Assembly: GCA_964653855.1 (NCBI GenBank)
Contig: CAZZFV010000004.1
Coordinates: 8,863 to 72,862, forward strand
Reading direction: 5' to 3'
DNA length: 64,000 bases
DNA from: RGIG3528 sp964653855
GTDB lineage: Bacteria > Bacillota > Clostridia > Lachnospirales > Lachnospiraceae
Part shown: piece after piece, positions 33,590 to 42,009 of the stretch
Position numbering within the stretch: position 1 is the first letter of the stretch
How the letters are laid out: each line of letters begins with the position of its first letter
Program-made: the position numbers and the translations under genes
The notes under the pieces: model-generated
The model's database searches: none
Seen by the model: only the letters and a program-made list of their open reading frames with translations
What the model was told of the DNA's origin: nothing

Positions 33590-34765
33590 TTAAATTTCTG
33601 CCGGGCCGCCGCCGATTTCGACAACATAAAAATCAGCCGCATATCCTATTTTTTCAAGGTATTTCTTTCCGACGGTGTCGATGTATTCGTTTACGTTTTC
33701 GTCTTTTACTATCGCAACCGTACATCCGCCGAAGCCCGCTCCCGTCATTCTTGCGCCTATTACTCCCGGCACTTTCCATGATGCTTCGACAATCGTGTCA
33801 AGCTCGATTCCGGTAACCTCGTAGTCAGCGGCAAGCGACTTATGCGATTCGTTCATAAGACGCCCAAAAAGCTCTATGTCACCCTTTTTAAGTGCTTCCA
33901 CAGCTCTCACCGTACGCATGTTTTCATAAACCGCATGACGTGCACGGCGAATTTTAACGGGATCTCCGATTACGTCCTTTACTTCTTCAAACTCGCTTTC
34001 CGTAAGCTCTCCGAGCGACTTTACGTTCTTAACTGTTTGGATACGCTTTAATGCTTCTTCGCACTCGCTTCTTCTTTCGTTATACTTTGAATCTCCGAGT
34101 CCGCGCTTTTTGTTTGAGCAAGTTATCACAATCTTAGCGTTGTCAAGCACAACGGGTGCATATTCATACTTAAGTGTTGCCGTATCAAGGAAAATCGCAT
34201 TGTCTTTCTTGCCCATGGCAATCGCAAACTGATCCATGATTCCGCAATTGACATGAATAAACTCGTTTTCTGCCTTTTGCGAAATAAGAGCCATATCGAC
34301 AAGGCTCATTTGGAAGCCGAAAAGCTCACGGCAGAGGAAACACGTCAAAACTTCAAGAGATGCCGACGAAGAAAGCCCCGATGCATTCGGAATATTTCCG
34401 AACACAAGCATGTCTATTCCCGAATCTACACGTGTCTCATGCTCGTTTAGCATCTTTATTACACCCATGGGATAATTTGCCCAATCGTACTCTTCCTTGT
34501 CGTATTCAAGTTCATCAAGGTTTACCGCATGAATTCCCTGAGCCTCAAAATTCATCGAATAAAATCTGCATGTGTTCATATAATTTTTTCTTGCGACGGC
34601 ATACGTGCCTATCGTAAGTGCGCACGGGAAAACGTGTCCGCCGTTGTAGTCCGTGTGCTCTCCGATTAAGTTTACGCGTCCCGGCGCAAAAAATGTACGG
34701 CACTCGTCCGTTCCGCCGAAAACTCTTTCAAATTCATCCAAAAGTTTTTCTTTGATGTTATCCAT
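33590..34765 (-). CDS. galK: galactokinase
   Basis: A 391-residue GHMP kinase. The galactokinase signature GRVNLIGEHTDYNGGHVFP is near residue 28, the ATP-binding PNASGLSSSASLE near 130, and the C-terminal GARMTGAGFGGCTVA near 340. It phosphorylates galactose at C1. Its promoter (34821-34849) is strong. The 120-base gap to galT holds an AATTTCT/AGAAATT hairpin (33508-33529) with no clear T-run, so galKT is probably one transcript. Confidence 0.97.
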   Translation of the reverse strand: MDNIKEKLLDEFERVFGGTDECRTFFAPGRVNLIGEHTDYNGGHVFPCALTIGTYAVARKNYMNTCRFYSMNFEAQGIHAVNLDELEYDKEEYDWANYPMGVIKMLNEHETRVDSGIDMLVFGNIPNASGLSSSASLEVLTCFLCRELFGFQMSLVDMALISQKAENEFIHVNCGIMDQFAIAMGKKDNAIFLDTATLKYEYAPVVLDNAKIVITCSNKKRGLGDSKYNERRSECEEALKRIQTVKNVKSLGELTESEFEEVKDVIGDPVKIRRARHAVYENMRTVRAVEALKKGDIELFGRLMNESHKSLAADYEVTGIELDTIVEASWKVPGVIGARMTGAGFGGCTVAIVKDENVNEYIDTVGKKYLEKIGYAADFYVVEIGGGPAEI

Positions 34766-34820
34766 GATTTGTCCTTTCGTTTATTTTAATATTTTTGTTT
34801 TAAACCATAATTTTTGTATC

Positions 34821-34849
34821 ATTATATCAAAGCTCTCTTTCTTTGTAAA
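34821..34849 (-). promoter_or_regulatory. sigma-A promoter of galK
   Basis: TTTACA (34844-34849), 17-base spacer, TATAAT (34821-34826) on the minus strand. Confidence 0.8.
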
Positions 34850-34902
34850 GAAAAAATAAGTAAAAAGATATCGATTTATATTTTCCGATGTTCCTTAAAC
34901 TT

Positions 34903-34940
34903 AAAAAAATACCCGCGGCAAAAACCGCAGGTACTTTTTT
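34903..34940. terminator. terminator between microprotein and galK
   Basis: TACCCGCGG and CCGCAGGTA pair with one mismatch around CAAAAA; A-run and T-run flank it, so it can end the 34985-35074 transcript. Confidence 0.75.
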
Positions 34941-34975
34941 AAGCAAAACAACCAATCGTTATAAACATTTTCCTG

Positions 34976-35012
34976 TGACACTTTTTAAATAAAAGCCAAA
35001 AGGCAAAGTGTC
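34976..35012 (-). other. inverted repeat spanning the microprotein stop codon
   Basis: TGACACTTT and AAAGTGTCA are 9-base complementary arms about 20 bases apart, with a small inner GCC-AAAA-GGC hairpin. The repeat covers the last codons and the stop of the microprotein. It could stabilise the 3' end or sequester the message; no T-run follows directly. Confidence 0.4.
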
Positions 35013-35074
35013 ATGATGTAAACGCACAAATATGTGATTTGAAATTTTAATTTTTTTAAAAGATAGTTATTCAT
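34985..35074 (-). CDS. 29-residue single-span membrane microprotein
   Basis: A short frame of 29 codons from ATG at 35074 to TAA at 34985. GGGAGG lies 5 bases before the ATG, an ideal ribosome binding site. The product begins MNNYLLKKLKFQ, basic and amphipathic, followed by about 17 hydrophobic residues with Cys17 and Cys24, ending Ala-Phe-Ile. I recognise no family. It has its own consensus promoter, a dyad over the start site and a terminator, so it is a complete transcription unit. Accessory subunit, stress peptide or type I toxin are all possible; no antisense RNA promoter was found. Confidence 0.65.
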   Translation of the reverse strand: MNNYLLKKLKFQITYLCVYIMTLCLLAFI

Positions 35075-35116
35075 AAATGCCTCCCGTGACTTCAGATTTT
35101 GTTTTCGGCTCTTTCG

Positions 35117-35132
35117 GTTAGCCTCTGCTAAC
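35117..35132. promoter_or_regulatory. perfect dyad operator at the microprotein start site
   Basis: GTTAGC-CTCT-GCTAAC directly abuts the -10 box and covers the predicted start site. The GTTAG/CTAAC half-sites recall DtxR/IdeR-type metal-regulator boxes, but the 6-base separation differs from the classical box, so the regulator is unassigned. Confidence 0.55.
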
Positions 35133-35161
35133 TTTATAACACCGCTAAAAAAATTTGTCAA
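35133..35161 (-). promoter_or_regulatory. sigma-A promoter of the microprotein
   Basis: TTGACA (35156-35161), 17-base spacer, TATAAA (35133-35138) on the minus strand, one mismatch from full consensus; predicted start near 35126. Confidence 0.82.
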
Positions 35162-35184
35162 CAGATTTTTGAAACTTTTTTAAA

Positions 35185-35212
35185 AAAGGACAAAACTTTC
35201 GTTTTGTCCTTT
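35185..35212 (-). terminator. rho-independent terminator after the GPH transporter
   Basis: AAAGGACAAAAC and GTTTTGTCCTTT form a perfect 12-base stem with loop TTTC; on the minus strand T residues follow. Confidence 0.88.
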
Positions 35213-35232
35213 CCCCAATGACCTGCTTTTAT

Positions 35233-36675
35233 TTATTTTTTCCTTGAATTTATTTCGTCAACAAGCTCTTTATACTTTTTCTCGTCGATAATGTACTTTT
35301 TCTTAATCAAAACATATGCCGCACCTATCGTAACAATCGGAACAAGCACAATCCCGAGTCTCAAGAGGAATCTCTGCCCCGAAGTCGCAAGGCTTATATA
35401 ATCGTCAGCCGCCGCTATAACCTCATCCGATGACATTTCTCCCGTTCCCGCTTTGATTTCAAGCCCCGAAATATTCTGGCTTATCGCATAAATATTGCTG
35501 ATTATGAGGATTAAAGCCACAACCGCCTGATCGACCGCACTCGCAAGCTTTGCGGAAAACGATCTCACCGCAGATATTATGCTGTCGTGACGCTCGTTAA
35601 ATCTCACTTCGTCATACTCGATCGTATTGTTGAGCATGACAATCATTGTCATGTTAAAGACTCCTTGCGAGAAGAAAATGATAAATCCGATAAAATTAAG
35701 CAATATCGTATTTTTCGGCAAAACATAGCCTACACTCATAAACATCAAATATCCGACAATCGTGACTATTGTCGATATAGTGATAATTTGAATACGTGTG
35801 AGTTTTGACGATACCCACGCAAAGCTCGCTTCAGAAACAAGTGTTCCGAGCCCGTACATTACGGTAAACCAAAACACAAGGCTTCCGCCGACCGAGTAAC
35901 CGAATTCAAAATAAAAGAAATTCATTCCGATCATTATAAGGAGGTTATTTCCGATTTGAAAAAGAAGAGCCGCAATTCCGATTACCATAAGCTGGTCGTT
36001 TCTTATAAAAATCTTAAACATATCCTTTAAGGAAAGCGTTTTCTTGTTTTCCGTACGTTCTCTTTCTTTAACACCGAAAAGCGTGATAAGCTGAAAGAAA
36101 ATAAAACACGACGCAATCACAATCGCAGCTATTCTGTAAGCCGTTATCGCATTTCCGGCAACCATGTCCGGTAAAAGCCCCGCAACCGAAAATTGTCCGA
36201 CACATATAAAAATTCCCTGTACGGTAACAAGCCAGTTTCTTTCTTTGGGATCCGACGTAAGACTCGGAAGCATTCCCCAATATGCTATGTCATTCATCGT
36301 ATAAGTCATTCCCCAAAGTAAATACCCCACTCCGAAAAACGCCACAAATCCCCAGCCTTCCGGTCTTACCGTAAACAGGCAAATTATTACGATCGAATTT
36401 AATATTACACCGAGCAAAATCCACGGCTTAAACTTTCCCGATTTAAAATGCGTATTTTCTATGATAATTCCCATCATTGGATCATTTATTGCGTCCCACA
36501 ATAAGCACACAACCATTATCGCGGATATTACGGCATATTGCGCAACCGACAGTTTCATCGTGTATTGAATGTATGTGAGCAAAAACATCGAAACAAGTGC
36601 ATACGCCATGTCGCGCCCCGTTGCGCCGATGCAATAGCTCCACTTTGTGCGTTTGTCAAGTTTCTTCTCTTCCAT
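35233..36675 (-). CDS. GPH family glycoside transporter
   Basis: A 480-residue, 12-segment permease of the glycoside-pentoside-hexuronide:cation symporter family. The conserved N-terminal segments are LWDAINDPMMG and FKSGKFKPWILLG (the D-P-M-G and R/K-P motifs), and YTMNDIAYWGMLPSL follows. Its C-terminal tail lacks an EIIA-like domain. It begins 14 bases after the GH3 gene, so it should import the substrate or product of that enzyme, probably a beta-glucoside or xylo-oligosaccharide (inference). Confidence 0.9.
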   Translation of the reverse strand: MEEKKLDKRTKWSYCIGATGRDMAYALVSMFLLTYIQYTMKLSVAQYAVISAIMVVCLLWDAINDPMMGIIIENTHFKSGKFKPWILLGVILNSIVIICLFTVRPEGWGFVAFFGVGYLLWGMTYTMNDIAYWGMLPSLTSDPKERNWLVTVQGIFICVGQFSVAGLLPDMVAGNAITAYRIAAIVIASCFIFFQLITLFGVKERERTENKKTLSLKDMFKIFIRNDQLMVIGIAALLFQIGNNLLIMIGMNFFYFEFGYSVGGSLVFWFTVMYGLGTLVSEASFAWVSSKLTRIQIITISTIVTIVGYLMFMSVGYVLPKNTILLNFIGFIIFFSQGVFNMTMIVMLNNTIEYDEVRFNERHDSIISAVRSFSAKLASAVDQAVVALILIISNIYAISQNISGLEIKAGTGEMSSDEVIAAADDYISLATSGQRFLLRLGIVLVPIVTIGAAYVLIKKKYIIDEKKYKELVDEINSRKK

Positions 36676-36689
36676 TATATTAACTCCTC

Positions 36690-39104
36690 CTATTTATGAA
36701 ACATCCTGAAAAAAGCCTTTAGGTATTTTTTATTCGCGTTTAAAACAAGCATATCGATAAGTTTTGCCGAAGCGATCCCTCCGCTTGTCGCAATAAGTCC
36801 TTCAAGGCATCCTTCCTCAACGCCTTTTTTTACCATTAAGTATGCGGGATCGTCTTTTTCCTTTCCTTTTAACATAACTTTTAATCCGGCATTTATGATC
36901 CCGTTGACCGCTTTTCCGAATAAAGACATCTTTACGACATCCTTGTACGAATCGTATACGGTAAATTCACCGCGTTTTTTTTCTTTTCCCGAAATTTCTT
37001 TCCCGTAAAGCCTCTTCCACACATTAAAATCGATATCCATTCCGTGCGGCTGAGGATTAAAGTAATCGGGATAAAGTTCCTTTTCATTTATACCGTATTT
37101 TTCACCGATCACGTGTACCGCAGCCGTAAGCCTTGTGTCTTTAACAGACGCCGAAACACATATATCGTACATCCCTTCGATAACGGAAAAACGTTTTTTT
37201 GAAATGTCAAACACGGAAAAGCTTCTTTCGTCAAGTTCAATCTCTACTTCCTTTTCTTCGCCGGGCTTAAGATAAACCTTTTTAAAGCCTTTTAGTTCCG
37301 TTTTGCTTCTGATAAAGCCGATTTCCTTGGGATTTACATAAACTTCCGCAATTTCCGCTCCGGGAACCGTTCCCACATTTTTGATTTTGAATTTAACGGT
37401 AAGTTTTCCGCTTTTATACTCATTTTCTGCTTCCAAATCGGAATATTCGAATTTTGTGTAGGAAAGCCCGTATCCGAAAGGATATTTAACGGGAACGTCA
37501 TAAGTTTCGTAATACCTGTATCCGACAAATATCGTTTCCCTGTATTCGACCGTGTCCGTGTCATGCCCAAAATAACGATAAGCGGGAGTATCGGTAAGTT
37601 TATAAGGTATTGTTTCCGCAAGCTTTCCCGAAGGATTTACATGCCCGCTTATCAAATCCGCAACCGCTTCCCCGACCGCCTGACCGCCGAGATACATGTG
37701 AAGAGCAGCACCCGCATATTCGTCAAACGAAAAATCCATGGGTGCACCGCCGAAACTTATGCATGCTATATTTTCACTCCCAAATTCTCTTGAAATATTT
37801 TTAAGAAGCAAAAGCTCATTTTCCGGTATGTCAAGCGTTGTTCTGTCGTAGCCTTCCCCTTCAAACTTATCCGTAAGTCCGATAAAATATAAAATCACCG
37901 TGTTGTCTTTTATAAAGTCCTTTTTGATTTCGGAAATTGTGTCCGAAATTTCTTTATCGCTTATTTCCGTCCGGTTATTGTCATATCCTTTAACATATTT
38001 TACGGAGTATCCTTTTTCTTTAATCGCATCAATCGCGTTCTTTGTTTTGAATGCGTTTATGTGACTGCTTCCGCCGCCCTGAAAACGCATTTTTTTTGCA
38101 AGTTCTCCAACAATTATTACTTGTTTCTCATGAGAAACCGGAAGCACACCCGTGTTTTTTAAGAGCACCGCACTTTCGTCTTCAATTTCACGTGCGATTT
38201 CGTTTTGTGAATCAAAATCCGCTTGATAATTTTCTTCGACGTTTTCATAAAGACTTACTATTTTTGTAAGAACATTTTTTACCCACAAATCAAGCTCCGC
38301 GTCAGTTATTTCACCTTTTTCGTAAGCTTTTTTTAAGACTCGCGTGTGAAATCCGTGAGGGTCCGGCATTTCAAGTGTGAGCCCCGATTTAAAGCACTCT
38401 GTAACGTTATTTACCGCACCCCAATCGGAAATCACGGCACCTTCATATCCCCATTCGTTTTTTAAAATATCGGTTAGGAGATATTTGTTCCTTGCACCGA
38501 ATTCACCGTTTATTTGGTTATATGATGCCATAACGGACGTGGGATGAGCATTCTTTACAACATATTCAAATGCGGATAAGTAAATTTCCCTCATTGTCCG
38601 CTCATCCGCAAGACTGTTCTCAGTCATTCTTCTTGTTTCCTGCGAATTTAGCGCAAAATGTTTTAAAGATGTACCGACCCCCAACGACTGCACCCCGTCA
38701 ATATAATTTTTTGCAAGTCTCCCGGTAAGAAAAGGGTCTTCGCTCAAATATTCAAAGTTTCTTCCGCAAAGCGGCGAACGCTTTATGTTTATCCCGCACC
38801 CGAGCACCATCGAAATTTTGTAGCTTTTTGCTTCACGTGCTATCGCTTCCCCCATTTTTTTTAAAACTTCCGGGTTCCAGCTGCATGCAACCGCAGAAGC
38901 GGTCGGAAAGCATGTTGCGGGAAGACTTGTTTCTATGTCACCCACCTTTTCATTTTCAAGCTTCCTTATTCCGTGCGGCCCGTCGGTCATCATAACAACG
39001 GGAATTTTACCGTTACACGAATACGTATGCCAGTCGCCGTCCCCTCCGAGCAAACGTATCTTTTCGTCGGTTGTGAGACTTTTTATTGTTTTTTCGATGT
39101 CCAT
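36690..39104 (-). CDS. glycoside hydrolase family 3 protein (beta-glucosidase-like)
   Basis: An 804-residue GH3 enzyme. TDGPHGIR is near residue 40, KHFALNSQE near 148, and the nucleophile Asp227 lies in VISDWGAV. The C-terminal alpha/beta sandwich carries the fibronectin III-like part (LTVKFKIKNVGTVPGAEIAEVYV), plus about 100 extra residues. No signal peptide is present, so it acts in the cytoplasm on imported oligosaccharide. GGGAG lies 7 bases before the ATG at 39104. It is divergent from an AraC regulator, its likely activator. Confidence 0.92.
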   Translation of the reverse strand: MDIEKTIKSLTTDEKIRLLGGDGDWHTYSCNGKIPVVMMTDGPHGIRKLENEKVGDIETSLPATCFPTASAVACSWNPEVLKKMGEAIAREAKSYKISMVLGCGINIKRSPLCGRNFEYLSEDPFLTGRLAKNYIDGVQSLGVGTSLKHFALNSQETRRMTENSLADERTMREIYLSAFEYVVKNAHPTSVMASYNQINGEFGARNKYLLTDILKNEWGYEGAVISDWGAVNNVTECFKSGLTLEMPDPHGFHTRVLKKAYEKGEITDAELDLWVKNVLTKIVSLYENVEENYQADFDSQNEIAREIEDESAVLLKNTGVLPVSHEKQVIIVGELAKKMRFQGGGSSHINAFKTKNAIDAIKEKGYSVKYVKGYDNNRTEISDKEISDTISEIKKDFIKDNTVILYFIGLTDKFEGEGYDRTTLDIPENELLLLKNISREFGSENIACISFGGAPMDFSFDEYAGAALHMYLGGQAVGEAVADLISGHVNPSGKLAETIPYKLTDTPAYRYFGHDTDTVEYRETIFVGYRYYETYDVPVKYPFGYGLSYTKFEYSDLEAENEYKSGKLTVKFKIKNVGTVPGAEIAEVYVNPKEIGFIRSKTELKGFKKVYLKPGEEKEVEIELDERSFSVFDISKKRFSVIEGMYDICVSASVKDTRLTAAVHVIGEKYGINEKELYPDYFNPQPHGMDIDFNVWKRLYGKEISGKEKKRGEFTVYDSYKDVVKMSLFGKAVNGIINAGLKVMLKGKEKDDPAYLMVKKGVEEGCLEGLIATSGGIASAKLIDMLVLNANKKYLKAFFRMFHK

Positions 39105-39217
39105 GATTTGACTCCCGTATTGTTTAATTTTAACCCCCAAAACTTTCTGCTCCGATACCAAAATGTCAAAATTTCTCTCGCAAATAACTTTGCATCAAAA
39201 TTTTGAACTTTTTGAAC

Positions 39218-39237
39218 CTTGTATCATTTTATACAAG
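39218..39237. promoter_or_regulatory. perfect dyad in the GH3/araC intergenic region
   Basis: CTTGTAT-CATTTT-ATACAAG, 7-base arms with a 6-base spacer, lies just upstream of an extended -10 (TG-A-TATAAT, 39242-39250) that would serve the AraC-type gene. It is a candidate AraC operator for autoregulation and control of the divergent GH3 gene. Confidence 0.5.
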
Positions 39238-39341
39238 AACATGATATAATTATATTGTTTAATCGTGTTTTTTATCAAAATTTCGTGATTGATTTTAACA
39301 AAAATTTAATTTTTAAATTCAACAAAATCGGGGAGCAAAAA

Positions 39342-40115
39342 ATGCATAAAAAAAAGCAGGAAATCGATACCCTACTCACAAAAGAACTTTTAAATAATTC
39401 CGAAAACTCGCTTTTTCACACATCCTATGCAGAAGAAAAAGCGATACTCACTTGTGTTTCAAAAGGTGACGTTAACGCACTTGAATCCGCATATTATTCG
39501 CTTCCCGAAACGGTTTACGGAAAAATGACCGAATCAAAATCGGAACTGAAACTCCTGTTTTACGCAAGCATATCAAACACGACGCTTGTAACGCGATACG
39601 CAATCGAAGGCGGGCTTGACGAAGAAACCGCGTTTTCGTTAAGCGACATTTATATACGAAAAATGGAAAAATGCACAACGGTGGAATCTCTTGTTTCTCT
39701 CAACGAGCAAATGGCGACGGAATTTACGTTAAGAGTTCATGAGACAAAAAAAGCGGGCGATTTTTATTCGCCCGCAGTTACGTATGTTTTAAACTCGATT
39801 TGTCACGGAAAAACCGCCGCCGTTGATTTAAACGCGCTCGCGCTTTCCGTAAACTTAACGCCCAAATATCTTTCCGCACTTTTTCACAAGGAAACCGGTC
39901 ACACGCTCACCGATTACAGAAATCAAGTCTTAATCGAAAAAGCAAAAAACATGCTTTCCTACTCCGATTATTCGCTCGGAGAAATCAGCAATTACCTGAA
40001 TTTTGCAACTCAGAGCTACTTTTCTTACATATTTAAAAAGTATACCGGCGTGACTCCGGGCGTGTACAGAAAATCAAATAAGATTTTTTATTCCATTTCA
40101 AATGCGCCGGTGTAG
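39342..40115 (+). CDS. AraC family transcriptional regulator
   Basis: About 258 residues. The last 100 form the double helix-turn-helix AraC domain (LNALALSVNLTPKYLSALFHKETG, then SLGEISNYLNFATQSYFSYIFKKYTGVTPGVYRK). The N-terminal part is helical and lacks the usual cupin; it resembles the sensor region of some Clostridial AraC regulators. GGGGAG lies 6 bases before the chosen ATG. It probably activates the divergent GH3-GPH operon. The 3' end overlaps the convergent ABC exporter gene by 28 bases. Confidence 0.88.
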   Translation: MHKKKQEIDTLLTKELLNNSENSLFHTSYAEEKAILTCVSKGDVNALESAYYSLPETVYGKMTESKSELKLLFYASISNTTLVTRYAIEGGLDEETAFSLSDIYIRKMEKCTTVESLVSLNEQMATEFTLRVHETKKAGDFYSPAVTYVLNSICHGKTAAVDLNALALSVNLTPKYLSALFHKETGHTLTDYRNQVLIEKAKNMLSYSDYSLGEISNYLNFATQSYFSYIFKKYTGVTPGVYRKSNKIFYSISNAPV

Positions 40116-42007
40116 AGCTGGTAGTAAACTCCCTTTTTCTCGAGGAGCTCCTCGTGTGAGCCTCTTTCGATAATCTGACCATGATCGAGAACAATTATCG
40201 AATTTGAGTTTCTGACGGTTGAAAGTCTGTGAGCGATTACGAATACCGTTCTGCCCTCCATAAGCTTATCCATGCCGTCCTGTACAAGAGCTTCCGTACG
40301 CGTATCGATTGAGCTTGTCGCCTCGTCAAGTATCATTGCGGGAGTATTTGCGACAGCCGCACGTGCGATTGAAAGCAGCTGCCTCTGTCCCTGCGAAAGA
40401 GACGCGCCGTTACCCGTAAGCATTGTATTGTAGCCTTCGGGAAGTCTTGTGATAAAGTCGTCCGCATTCGCAAGCTTTGCTGCGGCAATACATTCTTCAT
40501 CGGTCGCATCGAGTCTTCCGTAACGGATATTATCCATAACCGTTCCCGTAAAGAGGTTTACATCCTGAAGCACAAGCCCGAGCGAACGTCTCAAATCAGG
40601 CTTTTTGATTTTATTGATATTTATTCCGTCAAAACGGATTTTTCCGTCGGGAATATCGTAAAATCTGTTGATGAGGTTTGTAATCGTGGTTTTTCCGGCA
40701 CCGGTCGCTCCGACAAACGCAAACTTTTCGCCTGCCTTCGCATGGAGCGAAACATCCTTTAACACAAGTTTTCCGGGTACATATCCGAAATCAACGTGTT
40801 CAAGCTCGATTTCACCTTTGAGAAGCGTATATGTGACTTCTCCCGTATCCTGGTGGGGATGCTTCCACGCCCAGATGTTTGTGTGCTTATCGGTTTCCTT
40901 AAGATTTCCTTTTTCGTCGTATTCGCAATTTACGAGTTCGCAATATCCGTCGTCCTTTTCGGGCTCTTCGTCAATTATCTCGAATATTCTTCCCGCTCCC
41001 GCAACACCCATCATTACCGTTGTTATCTGCTGCGAAATCTGTCCGACCATTTGGGAAAGCTGTCTGAACATTCCGAGGAACGTAACGATGATACCGAGTG
41101 TGAGCGGTTCAACACCTTTAAGGCAAACATTCGTCGCACCCAATGAAACAAGCGTTGCACCGAATATTGCTATTATAACATAAAAAATATTTCCGACGTT
41201 GTTTGTGATAGGTCCGAGTACGTTACCGTATTTGTCGGCAAGAGCAGAATCCTCATAAAGCTTTTCGTTTAAACGGTCAAAGTCCTTCTTTGATTCTTCC
41301 TCGTGAGTAAACACCTTTACAACCTTGAGTCCCGTCATCATCTCTTCGATGTAGCCTTCTTCCGTTGCAAGCGACTTTTGACGTCCGACCATGTATTCAC
41401 CGGATTTTCCGCCGAAATGCTTGCCCGCAAAAGCAATTATTACGAGAGCAACAACAACAAGCAAAAACATCCAAAGACTGTAATAAAGCATGACCGCAAC
41501 AAGCGCAACAATCGAAATGATCGAAGAGAAAAGGTTCGGCATACTTTGACCAATAACCTGTCTCGCGGCATCCGTATCGTTTGTGTATGTACTCATTATG
41601 TCGCCGTGAGCATGCGTATCAAAAAACTTTATCGGAAGCGTTTGCATCTTGTCAAACATATCGTCACGGAGATGCTTTAATGTGCCTTGCGTTACAACGG
41701 CCATGATTCTGTTGTATGCAAAATTACACATTATTCCGATTAAATAAATACCCGCAAGCAAAAGTATTATCTTTAATGTTTGCGCGGCAACGGCATCCCA
41801 GCCCGACTTGATTCCCGGCGTAATGCAATCGTCGATGAGCTTTTGCATAAACACGCTCATCGCAATCGACGAAACCGACGAAACAAGGAGGCAAATCATT
41901 ACTACTATAAGCTCAAAACCGTAGTATCCGAATACGGTTTTCATGAGTCTTTTAAAGGTTCCCTTTTTAACTTTGGGACGAGGTCCCATTCTTCTTGGTC
42001 CCGGCAT
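40088..42007 (-). CDS. heterodimeric ABC exporter subunit with canonical ATPase site
   Basis: A 639-residue half-transporter with six membrane segments and a C-terminal nucleotide-binding domain. Walker A is GATGAGKTT, the signature is variant LSQGQRQ, Walker B AMILDEATSS keeps the catalytic Glu, and the switch His is present (IAHRLSTV). A 40-residue insertion with WAWKHPHQDT lies before the nucleotide-binding domain. It pairs with the subunit at 42010, 2 bases upstream. Such LmrCD/BmrCD-type exporters move drugs or lipids outward; the substrate is unknown. Confidence 0.92.
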   Translation of the reverse strand: MPGPRRMGPRPKVKKGTFKRLMKTVFGYYGFELIVVMICLLVSSVSSIAMSVFMQKLIDDCITPGIKSGWDAVAAQTLKIILLLAGIYLIGIMCNFAYNRIMAVVTQGTLKHLRDDMFDKMQTLPIKFFDTHAHGDIMSTYTNDTDAARQVIGQSMPNLFSSIISIVALVAVMLYYSLWMFLLVVVALVIIAFAGKHFGGKSGEYMVGRQKSLATEEGYIEEMMTGLKVVKVFTHEEESKKDFDRLNEKLYEDSALADKYGNVLGPITNNVGNIFYVIIAIFGATLVSLGATNVCLKGVEPLTLGIIVTFLGMFRQLSQMVGQISQQITTVMMGVAGAGRIFEIIDEEPEKDDGYCELVNCEYDEKGNLKETDKHTNIWAWKHPHQDTGEVTYTLLKGEIELEHVDFGYVPGKLVLKDVSLHAKAGEKFAFVGATGAGKTTITNLINRFYDIPDGKIRFDGININKIKKPDLRRSLGLVLQDVNLFTGTVMDNIRYGRLDATDEECIAAAKLANADDFITRLPEGYNTMLTGNGASLSQGQRQLLSIARAAVANTPAMILDEATSSIDTRTEALVQDGMDKLMEGRTVFVIAHRLSTVRNSNSIIVLDHGQIIERGSHEELLEKKGVYYQLYTGAFEME

Positions 42008-42009
42008 AA

